Shown here piece by piece: positions 27,598-35,911 of a stretch of 64,000 nt of DNA; position 1 is the stretch's first letter; each line of letters starts with the position of its first letter. The position numbers and the translations under genes were made by a program. Source of the stretch: Streptomyces sp. 846.5 (GTDB taxonomy: Bacteria; Actinomycetota; Actinomycetes; Streptomycetales; Streptomycetaceae); NCBI RefSeq assembly GCF_004365705.1, contig NZ_SOBN01000001.1:248001-312000 (forward strand), given 5' to 3'. Under the pieces are notes generated by a model. It did not search any database. It saw nothing but the letters and a program-made list of their open reading frames with translations, and was not told the origin of the DNA.

Positions 27598-28545
27598 TTA
27601 CAGGCGAGTTACGATCTCTTCGTCTATCAGGGCTGTTATAGAGGTTCGCTGGGAGCTGTTCCTTTCCACGTGGGCGGTTACGGTTACCACCGCTTCCTTG
27701 TCCGGGGAGATGATGCAGAGCTGGCCGTAGAGGCCTGCCATTTTGTACGTTTTCTCCCCGGGGGTGCACCAGACGCCGAGGCCGTAACTGTCCGAGAGGC
27801 GGAAGCCTTCGTCTGTTGGGTCCTGCACGGTCGGGACGGTTTCAGTCGCGATTCGTGCGCAGTATTCGGCGGGGACCAGCTGGCGGCCTTCGTGGCGGCC
27901 CTCGTCGAGCAGGACGCGGCCGAAGCGGGCCAGTTCGGACGTCCTCAGGTGGAGGGCGCTCTCCGCTACCGGATGGCCGAGGGGGCAGGTGTGCCACTGG
28001 GGGTTGTGGATGGCCAGCGGGGTGAAGAGGCGGGGCAGCAGGTAGTCGCGGACGTTGGCGCCGGTCGCGGCGCGCAGGGCGCGGGCCGCTATGTACGGGC
28101 CGATGCCCGCGTACCTGAAATACGTGCCGGGCTCGTGCGCCAGCGGGGTCGCGAAGAAGTCAGCGGCTAGGTCCGGGACCACGACGGGGTCGTAGGCGGA
28201 CCAGAAGTACGGGCTGCCGGACGTCATCATGAGCAAGTGCCGGAGCGTGACCTGGTCCAGGCCGGGCGCGGCAGAGCCGGCCAGCTCGGGGTAGTACGTG
28301 AGTGCGGGGTCGTCCAGGGTGAGGCGGCCTTCGGCTTCGGCGATGCCAAGCGCTACGGATGTAAAGGTCTTCGAGACCGACCGCACGTCGACTCGGTCGT
28401 CCGAGCGGAGCCTGCGTTCGACCGGCTCGGCACCGCGGCGGTAGACGTGCACTCCGTAGAGTTCCATGCCCTCTCGTTCGGCGGACCGGACGAGGGCGTC
28501 AATGAGTTCTCGCATGGCGGGGAGCCTAATAGCGGGGTCTGACAT
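27598..28545 (-). CDS. Serine hydrolase (beta-lactamase/class C family)
   Basis: This is a soluble enzyme of about 315 residues. The SxxK nucleophile is SVSK (Ser56, Lys59); the Tyr motif follows in YFRYAGIG. LMMTSGSPYFWSAYD and LYGQLCIISPDKEAVVTVTAH are typical of class C-type esterases and peptidases. There is no signal peptide, so it is probably cytoplasmic. The ATG at 28515 is an alternative start. Confidence 0.85.
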   Translation of the reverse strand: MSDPAIRLPAMRELIDALVRSAEREGMELYGVHVYRRGAEPVERRLRSDDRVDVRSVSKTFTSVALGIAEAEGRLTLDDPALTYYPELAGSAAPGLDQVTLRHLLMMTSGSPYFWSAYDPVVVPDLAADFFATPLAHEPGTYFRYAGIGPYIAARALRAATGANVRDYLLPRLFTPLAIHNPQWHTCPLGHPVAESALHLRTSELARFGRVLLDEGRHEGRQLVPAEYCARIATETVPTVQDPTDEGFRLSDSYGLGVWCTPGEKTYKMAGLYGQLCIISPDKEAVVTVTAHVERNSSQRTSITALIDEEIVTRL

Positions 28546-28611
28546 TCGCGGCTGTCTGCGCCGCGTCACTATGGCCCTGCACGTCGGTCCTGGCCCCACA
28601 AACGCGGCGCC

Positions 28612-29007
28612 CTAGTCCTGCGGTGCCAGGGTGCGCAGGACGCAGAATTCGTTGCCCTCGGGGTCTGCCATGACCACCCAGCTCCGTTCCGAACCCTGGC
28701 CCACATCCGTCCGGGCAGCGCCGAGCTCCAGCAATCTGGTCACCTCGTCCTCGGTGCGGCCGTCGATCGGGCTGACGTCGAGGTGCAGCCGGTTCTTCAC
28801 GGTCTTGCCCTCGGGCACCGGGATGAACAGCAGGGTGGGCGGCATCTGGCGGGCCCGGACGTCCTCGACGGTCGGCACCCACGAGCCGATCTCGACCATG
28901 GACCCGCTCCGGTCGATCACCTTGAAGTCCAGGACCTCGCACCAGAACGCCGCGAGCCGCTCCGGATCGTGGCAGTCGACGACCAACTCGGTGAACCTGC
29001 TTGCCAT
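28612..29007 (-). CDS. Glyoxalase/VOC superfamily protein
   Basis: The protein has 131 residues in two beta-alpha-beta-beta-beta modules. FTELVVDCHDPERLAAFWCEVLDF is the N-terminal VOC signature; KNRLHLDVSPIDGRTEDEV and DPEGNEFCVL match the metal-binding and C-terminal strands. Such proteins are small-molecule binding or resistance proteins; the ligand is unknown. It is a single gene. Confidence 0.88.
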   Translation of the reverse strand: MASRFTELVVDCHDPERLAAFWCEVLDFKVIDRSGSMVEIGSWVPTVEDVRARQMPPTLLFIPVPEGKTVKNRLHLDVSPIDGRTEDEVTRLLELGAARTDVGQGSERSWVVMADPEGNEFCVLRTLAPQD

Positions 29008-29104
29008 GACTCTCCCAGATCGTGCGGACGGGGCTCATCGTATTGGCCGCCCGAGCCGGGGGTCTGCCGCGCCCGCCGAGTGAACCCAGACTCACGGCGA
29101 ACCC

Positions 29105-29482
29105 TCACTGGTCGACGTACTCGTACAGGGTCACGATCGAGTCCACAGTGGTCGCGGTACAGATCGACTCGTCGCCGTCCGCGTCCTTGTAGTAGAGCAG
29201 GCCGATCCTGGGATCGGGCCCCGCGTGTGCTCCGCTCGACGCCGGGCCGCGCAGCACCGGGGCCCGCCCGGCCACCCGGAACGGCTCCCCCGCCGGACGC
29301 AAGTGCGGCACGGACGAGGGGCCGCCGACGGGCGCCTGCGCGTCGGCGGCGGACACCGGTTGGGCGGCTCCGCAATCCGGCACGGGGGCGGCAGCGAGAA
29401 GGGCGGCGACAGCCGTGACGGCAGCGGCGGCGAGCGTCCCGCGTCGGAGCGTCGCCCGTCCGGGCATGTGAAACATCGACAT
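29105..29482 (-). pseudogene. Truncated secreted serine-peptidase-like N-terminus
   Basis: The protein has 125 residues. A signal peptide (RRGTLAAAAVTAVAALLAAAPV) and linker lead into IGLLYYKDADGDESICTATTVDS, which resembles the opening strands of trypsin-like secreted peptidases just before the catalytic-His segment. Translation ends 11 residues later, before any catalytic residue. I infer a 3'-truncated remnant; a short secreted protein in its own right cannot be excluded. Confidence 0.45.
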
Positions 29483-29906
29483 CGTTCAACACAAACAGTC
29501 CGTCCTGTCCGGGGCCCACCCGGACTCGACATGTCGACCGAGCGCCACCCGCACGGCGCAACGGACGTGTCGGCAGGCAGGCTGATGTCAGGAACCTGCA
29601 GGTCGGTACTCTTCGGCCATGAGTGATCGATTCAGCGCCGACGGGGACGGCACAGGCCAGGCCAGGGGAACCGCTGGGTATCCGCGGGCCAGTGTCCGGT
29701 GGAGTTCTCTCGTGCTCCAGGCGCAGGACGCCCGCAATGCACTCAACTGAGCGCGAAGTGTCTGAAGCTGGCCGGGCACGGCTGGGGCGAGCTCGGCCCG
29801 CGACCGGCCGATGGGCTGGCCGCACTGCTCGCCGCCGCCGACCCGACCCGGTGACACGCCTGGTCCGTCCCCAGCCCATCCACAGTTCCGCCGGAGTGAT
29901 CAGAAC
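29483..29906. other. 424-bp region without a supported gene
   Basis: A 43-codon frame on the + strand (ATG 29619) and an 89-codon frame on the - strand overlap here. Neither shows a recognisable family or a convincing ribosome site. The region may be decayed coding DNA flanking the truncated peptidase. Confidence 0.4.
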
Positions 29907-30683
29907 ATGCCTGAAGAAGTGAGATTCAAGAGCGTCGTCGGCCCCGAACTGGCCGGTTCGATCGACCTGCCGGAGGGCGAGGTCCGGGGCTGGGGCGTCT
30001 TCGTGCACGGATTCACGCTCGGCAGGAACTCGCCGGCCGCCTCGCGTGTCAGCAAGCAGCTGGCCCGCGAGGGGATCGGCATGCTGCGCTACGACAACCT
30101 CGGGATCGGGGACTCCGACGGCGACTGGGGCGACGGGTCCTTCACCGTCAAGGTCCAGGACACCGTCCGTGCGGCGGCTCTGATGGCGGAGCGAGGAACG
30201 CCTGCGGACCTGCTGGTGGGGCACTCCTGGGGCGGCGCCGCCGCCATCGCCGCGGCCGCCGAGGCGGTCGGCGTGCGCGCGGTCGCCACGATCGGGGCAC
30301 CCGCCGACCCCAGCCACGTCGAGCGACAGTACGACGCGGTCGTGGACCGCGTTCTCAGCGACGGGTCGCACGAGTGGTTCGTCGGCGGCAGGACCCTGGT
30401 CCTCAAGCGTGCCTTCGTCGACGACGTCCGCCAAGCCCGTCTTCGCGACCGGATCCGGGAGCTGGGCCTGCCGCTGATCGTCCTGCACTCGCCGACCGAC
30501 GACACGGTCGACATCGCCAACGCCGGGGAGATCTTCCGCGAGGCACGCCACCCGCGGAGCTTCGTCTCGCTCGAAGGGGCCGACCACCTGCTGACCGCGC
30601 GAGGACAGGCACAACGGGCCGCCCACATCATCAGTGCCTGGGCCGACCAGTACATCAGCACCTCGGAACGGCCCGGCGCGTAG
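29907..30683 (+). CDS. Alpha/beta hydrolase
   Basis: The protein has 258 residues. HGFTLGRNSPAASRVSKQLA (oxyanion strand), Ser107 in VGHSWGG, Asp in HSPTDDTVD and His in EGADHLL complete the triad. The layout resembles OsmC-associated or bile-acid-CoA-type hydrolases that act on small esters or thioesters; the substrate is unknown. The ATG at 29907 is the first in-frame start consistent with the fold. A short membrane-protein gene converges from the other side. Confidence 0.85.
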   Translation: MPEEVRFKSVVGPELAGSIDLPEGEVRGWGVFVHGFTLGRNSPAASRVSKQLAREGIGMLRYDNLGIGDSDGDWGDGSFTVKVQDTVRAAALMAERGTPADLLVGHSWGGAAAIAAAAEAVGVRAVATIGAPADPSHVERQYDAVVDRVLSDGSHEWFVGGRTLVLKRAFVDDVRQARLRDRIRELGLPLIVLHSPTDDTVDIANAGEIFREARHPRSFVSLEGADHLLTARGQAQRAAHIISAWADQYISTSERPGA

Positions 30684-30718
30684 GCCCGGCGCGTAGGCTC
30701 GGCCCGGCCGGCGCAACG

Positions 30719-30973
30719 TCAGGATCGGCGCCGCCAGGGCCCGCTGCCGACGATCAGCACGACGGAGGCCACGGCCATACCGATGGCGATCCCGGTATGG
30801 CGGACATACCTCACGTCCGGACAGGACCGAACGGATCGGCCCGCCCCGGTCATCCTGATCGCGAGGCAGTGCATACCTGGGACCGGCTCCGCCACATGCA
30901 CGAGCGCGACCAGCGCCGCGCCCAGGAGAAGAACGGTGCCCAGGCAGAGGAGGAACACACGGAAGGCCGACAT
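30719..30973 (-). CDS. Small membrane protein, 84 residues
   Basis: This protein has two hydrophobic helices (FLLCLGTVLLLGAALVALVHV and GIAIGMAVASVVLIV) separated by an external-looking loop with two Cys. I recognise no family. The frame continues further upstream, but the ATG at 30973 begins the membrane domain. It is convergent with the hydrolase. Confidence 0.5.
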   Translation of the reverse strand: MSAFRVFLLCLGTVLLLGAALVALVHVAEPVPGMHCLAIRMTGAGRSVRSCPDVRYVRHTGIAIGMAVASVVLIVGSGPWRRRS

Positions 30974-31095
30974 ACCGCTTGGACGGCCGACCCGCGCAAA
31001 CCGTTCCCGCCAGGGCGTCGTGTCGGGGGCGTCGGTGCCCCGACGCCGAAAGGTCTCGCGGCGGGAACAGCGGCCGCAGTCGTAGGCTTCCAGGT

Positions 31096-32001
31096 ATGCG
31101 TACCCGTCCCATGGTCGACCGGCCCCTCGTCGGCCCACCCGCTCCCGCCGGCGCGCCCGCCGAGGGCCTGGCCCAGATCGGCGACCTGCTCGTACGGGGC
31201 GGTGTGGCGGTGCTGAGCGGGGCCGGGCTGTCCACCGAGTCCGGCATCCCGGACTACCGCGGAGCCTCCGGCAGCCTGCGTCGCCACACGCCGATGACCT
31301 ACCAGGAGTTCGTGTCCGACGAGGCGGGTCGCCGTCGCTACTGGGCGCGCAGCCACGTCGGCTGGCGGACCATCGCCCGGGCACAGCCGAACGCCGGCCA
31401 CCGCGCGGTACAGGCGCTGCGCGCTTCCGGCCGGGTCAGCGCGGTGATCACGCAGAACGTGGACGGCCTGCACCACGCGGCCGGCACCACCGACGCGGTC
31501 GAGCTGCACGGCGGCCTGGACCGGGTGATCTGCCTGGGCTGCCGGCAGCTCTCCCCTCGCGAGGAACTGGACCGGCGCCTGCACGCGGCCAACGGCCGAC
31601 TTGAGGCGGCCGGCGCCGTGGCCAATCCCGACGGCGACGTGGAACTCGCACCGGAACTGGTGGACGCCTTCCGCGTGCTCCCCTGCCTGGCCTGCGGCGG
31701 GGTACTCAAGCCGGACGTCGTCTTCTTCGGCGAGAACGTACCCCGGGCCCGGGTCGACCACTGCTTCGAACTGGTCGACACGGCGAGTGCGTTGCTGGTG
31801 CTGGGCTCCTCCCTGACCGTCATGTCCGGCCTGCGCTTCGTCCGCCGCGCCGCCAAAGCCGGCCTGCCGGTGGCGATCGTGAACCACGGCCCGACCCGCG
31901 GCGACGAACACGCAAGCATCCGCGTGGACCTGCCCCTCGGCCACGCACTGACCGCCCTGGCCCGGGACCTGGGCGCCAACCCGATAACCCTCACCGCGTG
32001 A
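31096..32001 (+). CDS. Sir2-family NAD-dependent protein deacetylase (sirtuin)
   Basis: This 301-residue enzyme has the NAD site [25 protein letters not shown] and catalytic His in VELHGG. Zinc ligands are CLGC and CLAC, and VVFFGENVP and [14 protein letters not shown] complete the Rossmann domain. It removes acyl groups from lysines using NAD. The long insert between the Cys pairs ([20 protein letters not shown]) is typical of actinomycete homologues. Its last 11 bp overlap the 3' end of the broken esterase gene. Confidence 0.93.
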   Translation: MRTRPMVDRPLVGPPAPAGAPAEGLAQIGDLLVRGGVAVLSGAGLSTESGIPDYRGASGSLRRHTPMTYQEFVSDEAGRRRYWARSHVGWRTIARAQPNAGHRAVQALRASGRVSAVITQNVDGLHHAAGTTDAVELHGGLDRVICLGCRQLSPREELDRRLHAANGRLEAAGAVANPDGDVELAPELVDAFRVLPCLACGGVLKPDVVFFGENVPRARVDHCFELVDTASALLVLGSSLTVMSGLRFVRRAAKAGLPVAIVNHGPTRGDEHASIRVDLPLGHALTALARDLGANPITLTA

Positions 32002-32719
32002 ACACCGTTGCCAGCGCGAGGGCCGCCTCACACCGGGCTTTTGCGCTGTCGTCGAACGGGTGGCGGACGAACTCGTGGATCATCCCCGGATACCGGGACA
32101 CCGTCACCGGGACGCCCGCCTTCTCCAGGCGCCGCCCGTATTCCTCGCCCTCGTCGCGCAGCGCGTCGAACTCGGCGGTGACGATCAGCGCCGGCGGTAG
32201 ACCGGTCAGGTCGGACGCCAGCAGCGGGGAGACGCGGGGGTCCAGCTTGTCCTGCTTGTCAGTGAGGTAGTTGTCCATGAACCAGTGCTGGGCGGCGCGG
32301 CTGACATTGCCGAATTTCCCTGCGAAGGCCCGGATGCTGTGGTTGGCCCTGCGGAAGTCGACGTCCGGATAGATCAGCAGTTGGAACACCAGTGCCGGTC
32401 CGCCGAGGTCGCGTGCGAGCCGTGCGACGACGGCCGCCAGGTTCCCGCCCGCGCTGTCGCCGCCGACCGCGATCCGTGCAGGGTCTCCTCCGACGTCGCC
32501 CGCGTGCTCGGCGACCCAGACCGTGGCGGCGAGGCAGGCCTCGGGTGCGGCGGGGAACTTGTGCTCGGGAGCCAGCGGGTATTCCACCGAGACCACGACA
32601 CAGGTCGCGCCGTTGGCCAGGCTGCGGCACAGGCCGTCATGGGTGTCCAGGTCGCCCACGACGAAACCGCCGCCGTGGAAGTACACCAGCACAGGGAACG
32701 GGCCGGTGCCGCTGGGAGT
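31991..32719 (-). pseudogene. HSL-family esterase, C-terminal piece (gene split by IS200/IS605)
   Basis: This fragment carries the oxyanion HGGGFV, the nucleophile GGDSAGGN, Asp in [10 protein letters not shown] and His in GMIHEF, so it has the whole catalytic core of a hormone-sensitive-lipase-type esterase. Its N-terminal 75 residues are at 34527-34751. Joining CGTATCTAC from that part to ACTCCCAGC here restores [19 protein letters not shown] in frame. A start inside this piece (Met at 32692) might give a shortened product, without the cap. Confidence 0.85.
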
Positions 32720-32870
32720 TTGACATCCTCTCCGCCCTAAAGGGTGGAGACTCCCGCCTGGTCCGCCGTTGTCCGGCGTCCCTTCGGGTGGGTTCCTGCT
32801 TCGCCGCGCTGTGCCGGGACAAGTCCCGGTCTTACCCTCGCTCCACAGGCTGAGACCGCAAGTCCTGCGG
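32720..32870 (-). ncRNA. Candidate omega (right-end) RNA of the TnpB system
   Basis: TnpB guide RNAs come from the 3' end of tnpB plus the right end of the element, with the guide read from flanking DNA. Here the RNA would run off the tnpB 3' end and its guide would start at 32719 in esterase sequence (ACTCCCAGCGGC...). Position is by analogy with characterised TnpB elements; the 5' end is not known. Confidence 0.35.
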
Positions 32871-33972
32871 CCTTGGCGACGTTGACCGCCGCGTTCACGT
32901 CCCGGTCAAGGACTGCCCCGCACGCTCCGCACGTCCATTCCCGGACGTTGAGGGGCTTGCGGCCGTCCTTGACCCCGCACTGCGAGCACACCTGAGAGGT
33001 CGGCTCGAACCGTCCGATCCGTTTGAAGGTGCGGCCCATCTTGATGGCCTTGTACTCCAGCATGGTGACGAAGGCCGACCATCCGGCGTCGTGAACGGAC
33101 TTGGCCATACGCGTACGGGCGAGGCCCTTGACCGCCAGATCCTCAACGGCGACCGCTTGGTTCTCGCGGATCACCTTCGTTGAGAGCTGGTGGTGGAACT
33201 CGCGCCGCGCGTCGGCCACCCGGGCGTGCTGCCGGGCGACCTTCAAGCGGGCCTTGTCGCGGTTGCTGCTGCCCTTCGCCTTGCGACTGAGGGACTGCTG
33301 CGCGCGCTTCAACTTCTTCTCGGCGCGGCGCAGGAACTTGGGGCTGTCGATCTTCGTGCCGTCGGAGAGGATCGCGAAGCGCGTCAGGCCGAGGTCGATT
33401 CCGACGGCGCCGGTCCTCTGTGGCAACAGGTCGGCTGCCGGGTCGGTCTCCACGACGAAGCTCGCGAAGTACCTCCCGGAAGCGTCCTTGACCACGGTGA
33501 CGGTGGACGGCGTGGACGGGAGCGCCCGGGACCACTTCACCGACACGTCACCGACCTTCGGCAGGCGCAGTTTTCCGCCCATGGTGATCTTCCATCCTGC
33601 GTTCGCGGTGAACCGGATCGACTGCCGGTTGTCGCGTCGGGACTTGAACCGGGGAGCGCCCATCTTCGGACGCTTGCCCTTGAGGCCGTCGAAGAAGTTC
33701 CGGTAGGAGGTCTCCAGGTCCCGGAGGGACTGTTGCAGCACCACCGATGACACTTCCCCGAGCCAAGCGCGATCCGGGGTCTTCTTCGCCGCCGTCAGCC
33801 GCTTCGACAGATCAGCGGCGGTGACGAACGGCAGCCCAGCCGCGCGGGCTTCCTCGCGGACGCGAAGCGCGTCGTTGAAGACAACCCGGGCGCACCCGAA
33901 CGCGCGGGCCAGCGACGAACACTGACTGGCGGTCGGGTACACGCGGAACGAGTACCTGAGCTGCATACCCAT
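32737..33972 (-). CDS. tnpB: TnpB RNA-guided endonuclease (IS200/IS605)
   Basis: This 411-residue protein is full length. RuvC catalytic residues are Asp193 (GAVGIDLGL), Glu277 ([11 protein letters not shown]) and Asp358 (DRDVNAAVN). The zinc finger is C329-x2-C332 and C348-x2-C351. The N-terminal helix-turn-helix begins [15 protein letters not shown]. TnpB is a Cas12 ancestor that cuts DNA at element-adjacent motifs with an omega RNA and helps element retention. Only 20 bp separate its start from tnpA, so the two genes share a compact divergent promoter. Confidence 0.95.
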   Translation of the reverse strand: MGMQLRYSFRVYPTASQCSSLARAFGCARVVFNDALRVREEARAAGLPFVTAADLSKRLTAAKKTPDRAWLGEVSSVVLQQSLRDLETSYRNFFDGLKGKRPKMGAPRFKSRRDNRQSIRFTANAGWKITMGGKLRLPKVGDVSVKWSRALPSTPSTVTVVKDASGRYFASFVVETDPAADLLPQRTGAVGIDLGLTRFAILSDGTKIDSPKFLRRAEKKLKRAQQSLSRKAKGSSNRDKARLKVARQHARVADARREFHHQLSTKVIRENQAVAVEDLAVKGLARTRMAKSVHDAGWSAFVTMLEYKAIKMGRTFKRIGRFEPTSQVCSQCGVKDGRKPLNVREWTCGACGAVLDRDVNAAVNVAKAAGLAVSACGARVRPGLVPAQRGEAGTHPKGRRTTADQAGVSTL

Positions 33973-33992
33973 GATCGTACTACAGTTGGCTT

Positions 33993-34424
33993 ATGTCACC
34001 ACGATGGAACCCAAATCCCGATGTACGCACCGGACGCCATGTCGTCTACAACCTGCACGTCCACTTGGTTTTCGTCACCAAGTACCGGCGGAAAGCGTTC
34101 ACCGACGCCATGCTGACGCGCTGCGAGGGGATCATGCGTGAGGTCTGCGCAGACTTCGAAGCCGAGTTGAAGCAGTTCAACGGCGAGCAGGATCACGTAC
34201 ACCTACTGGTCCACTACCCGCCGAAGGTCCAGCTGTCCAAGCTGGTCAACAGCTTGAAGGGCGTCAGCTCACGCCGCCTTCGCCAGGAGTACGACAGCCA
34301 CGTCCGCCGGTACCTGTGGGGCGGACACTTCTGGTCCGGTTCCTACTTCGCTGGTTCCTGCGGCGGCGCACCGCTCACCGTCGTCCGCCAGTACATCGAG
34401 AACCAGCAGCGCCCCACGTCGTGA
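33993..34424 (+). CDS. tnpA: IS200/IS605 TnpA, Y1 HUH transposase
   Basis: This is a 143-residue single-strand transposase. The HUH motif is His68-Val-His70 (DHVHLL) and the nucleophile is Tyr134 (VVRQYIENQ). HLVFVTKYRRKAF is the usual N-terminal motif. It cuts and joins the element ends as single strands using the subterminal hairpins. With intact TnpB this element appears mobile. Confidence 0.95.
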   Translation: MSPRWNPNPDVRTGRHVVYNLHVHLVFVTKYRRKAFTDAMLTRCEGIMREVCADFEAELKQFNGEQDHVHLLVHYPPKVQLSKLVNSLKGVSSRRLRQEYDSHVRRYLWGGHFWSGSYFAGSCGGAPLTVVRQYIENQQRPTS

Positions 34425-34526
34425 TCCTCACCCCGGAGCCGCAGAGAACTCCGCCGCTTCGCGGCTCCGGGTCAAGGATGCGCTTCACCCCCAGCCTAAA
34501 GGCCGGAGCACTACGCAAGATCAGAG

Positions 34527-34751
34527 GTAGATACGCACCGGGATCGGACCGGCCTTGGTGACGATCCGTCGGTCCTGGACCGCCGCAATGGGTTCCGGCT
34601 CGCCCAGGAGGGCGATCTGCCGACGCCAGCCCTGTCGCGCCTGCTCAGGGGTGAAGGTGTGCAACTCGCCGACGTTCGCGGCGGCCAGGCGGTCCAGGTA
34701 GGCCTGGACCTGCGGATGCGGGGAGCCGAGTGCTGCTGTCGTGTCAGTCAT
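34527..34751 (-). pseudogene. HSL-family esterase, N-terminal piece
   Basis: The first 75 residues of the esterase (VQAYLDRLAAANVGELHTF through GPIPVRIY) are the helical cap of an HSL-type enzyme. The frame runs 2 codons into the IS200/IS605 element and stops. The gene is divergent from a MerR regulator with a perfect operator between them, so the promoter region is intact but the product is not. Confidence 0.85.
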
Positions 34752-34764
34752 GGGCTTATGCTCC

Positions 34765-34786
34765 GACTTGAAGCGAAGTTCAAGTC
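34765..34786. promoter_or_regulatory. MerR operator, perfect 8-6-8 inverted repeat
   Basis: GACTTGAA and TTCAAGTC are separated by GCGAAG, 13 bp from each start codon of the MerR and esterase genes. This is the normal place for a MerR activator site. Confidence 0.8.
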
Positions 34787-34799
34787 AAGGAGGGGTTTC

Positions 34800-35192
34800 A
34801 TGACCCTGCTCGATATTGCCGAGGTGGCCGAACGGTCCGGACTGGCGCCGTCGGCGCTGCGTTACTACGAACGGCGGGGCCTCATCGCCTCCGAGGGCCG
34901 CAACGGACTGCGCCGCACCTTCCGCTCCGAGGTCCTGGCCCGCCTGTCCCTGGTCTCGTGTGCCCGTGCCTCGGGTTTCACCCTCGCCGAGATCGCCCGG
35001 TTCGTGACCGCAACCCCCGACGACACCGAACTACGCGTCCACTTGGCGGCCAAGGCTGAGCAGTTGGACCTTGAGATCGACCGGCTCACCCGCATGCGCG
35101 ACAGTCTCCGCCACGCCGCCGTCTGCACCCGTTCCCCCCTGGTCGAATGCCCCGACTTCAAGCAGGTCATCTCCGACGACCCGGCCGGCTGA
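34800..35192 (+). CDS. MerR family transcriptional regulator
   Basis: The protein has 130 residues. The winged HTH is DIAEVAERSGLAPSALRYYERRGLI (about 4-30), followed by FTLAEIARFV and a dimerisation helix. A C-terminal pair of Cys (VCTRSPLVECPDF) could be a redox or metal site, but the SoxR iron-sulfur spacing is absent. AAGGAGGGG precedes the ATG. Its likely target, the divergent esterase, is broken by an IS, so the regulator may now control only itself. Confidence 0.9.
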   Translation: MTLLDIAEVAERSGLAPSALRYYERRGLIASEGRNGLRRTFRSEVLARLSLVSCARASGFTLAEIARFVTATPDDTELRVHLAAKAEQLDLEIDRLTRMRDSLRHAAVCTRSPLVECPDFKQVISDDPAG

Positions 35193-35219
35193 CACCAACT
35201 CCATCACCATCCCGGACGG

Positions 35220-35831
35220 CTATTCGTCGAGGAGCTGTTGGCGGAAACCGGGGTTCTGGCCGGCGGCGAAGGCGACGTAGCGGGCGATTTCCTCGCGTGC
35301 GCGGTCCATGCTGCCCTCTCGGTATCCGTAGCGCTGCTCCCATGGTCCGCCCGCGGCCAGGAAGCGTCCGGCCTTGTCGGTGCCGTGCACCTGGTCGAGA
35401 TAGAGCAGTGCCCCCATCGCACTGCCCTCGCAGTGGCCTTCCCCGTCGTCGTCCGCCTCGTCGACCCCGTCCGTCCGGAGCAGCGCCAGATCCAGGTAGG
35501 AGCACAGCAGTTCGGCGTCGCGCTCGGTCCCCAGACGGGCCAGGGCCACGCAGTAGTCCCATCCGTATCCGCACGGCTCGGTGCCCAGGAGGTCGAATTC
35601 GATGCGCTCGCGCATGTCCTCCCGCCGTCCGGTGGCGATGAGCCAGGAGACTGCGAGGTGCTCGCGCCAGCCGCCCTTGTCCAGCAGCTGCGTCAGGTCC
35701 TCGGTCGACGCCCGTCGGGCCGACCGGCGCAGCCGCCACTGGAACAGCTTCTGTCGGGGGCGCGGCCATATGTAGACCGTGCCGAGCAGGTGCAGGTAGC
35801 GCCCACCCTGGCCCACGTAACGCCTGATCAT
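35220..35831 (-). CDS. DUF6000-like protein
   Basis: The protein has 203 residues. RRYVGQGGRYLHLLG, LTQLLDKGGWREHLAVSWLIA, YGWDYCVALARLGTERDAELLCSYLD and MGALLYLDQVHGTDKAGRFLA follow the order of DUF6000 family proteins. The family has no known activity. It lies divergent from a GNAT gene. Confidence 0.6.
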   Translation of the reverse strand: MIRRYVGQGGRYLHLLGTVYIWPRPRQKLFQWRLRRSARRASTEDLTQLLDKGGWREHLAVSWLIATGRREDMRERIEFDLLGTEPCGYGWDYCVALARLGTERDAELLCSYLDLALLRTDGVDEADDDGEGHCEGSAMGALLYLDQVHGTDKAGRFLAAGGPWEQRYGYREGSMDRAREEIARYVAFAAGQNPGFRQQLLDE

Positions 35832-35911
35832 GCGGGCATGATGCACGGTCAACGTACGAACGGCTACGGTGACGCGGTTACGACCACCGACTCGGAAACG
35901 GGGACCGCTCG

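Larger units (their letters stand above)
32720..34526. mobile_element. IS200/IS605-family element with tnpA and tnpB, 1.8 kb
   Basis: The element has divergent TnpA (+) and TnpB (-) genes with intact active sites. Subterminal hairpins lie at both ends: TCTCCGCCCT-AAA-GGGTGGAGA near 32728-32750 and GCCT-AAA-GGC near 34495-34505. No target duplication is made, as expected for single-strand transposition. On the minus strand the element follows CTAC and ends in TCAA. Borders were placed by restoring the esterase frame and are good to a few bases. Confidence 0.88.

Noticed and set aside
28515-28545. Start choice of the serine hydrolase
   Set aside because: Neither ATG has a clear ribosome site, so the difference of ten residues was not treated as a finding.
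32728-32750. Hairpin TCTCCGCCCT-AAA-GGGTGGAGA considered as a CRISPR repeat or terminator
   Set aside because: It occurs once and sits at the element end next to tnpB; it is the IS subterminal hairpin.
32725-34525. Alternative IS200/IS605 borders leaving TTGAC outside the element
   Set aside because: This would give RIYRQTPSG after excision, also in frame, but the RIYTPSG join fits the esterase family better and leaves TCAA as the right-end cleavage site. It cannot be fully excluded.
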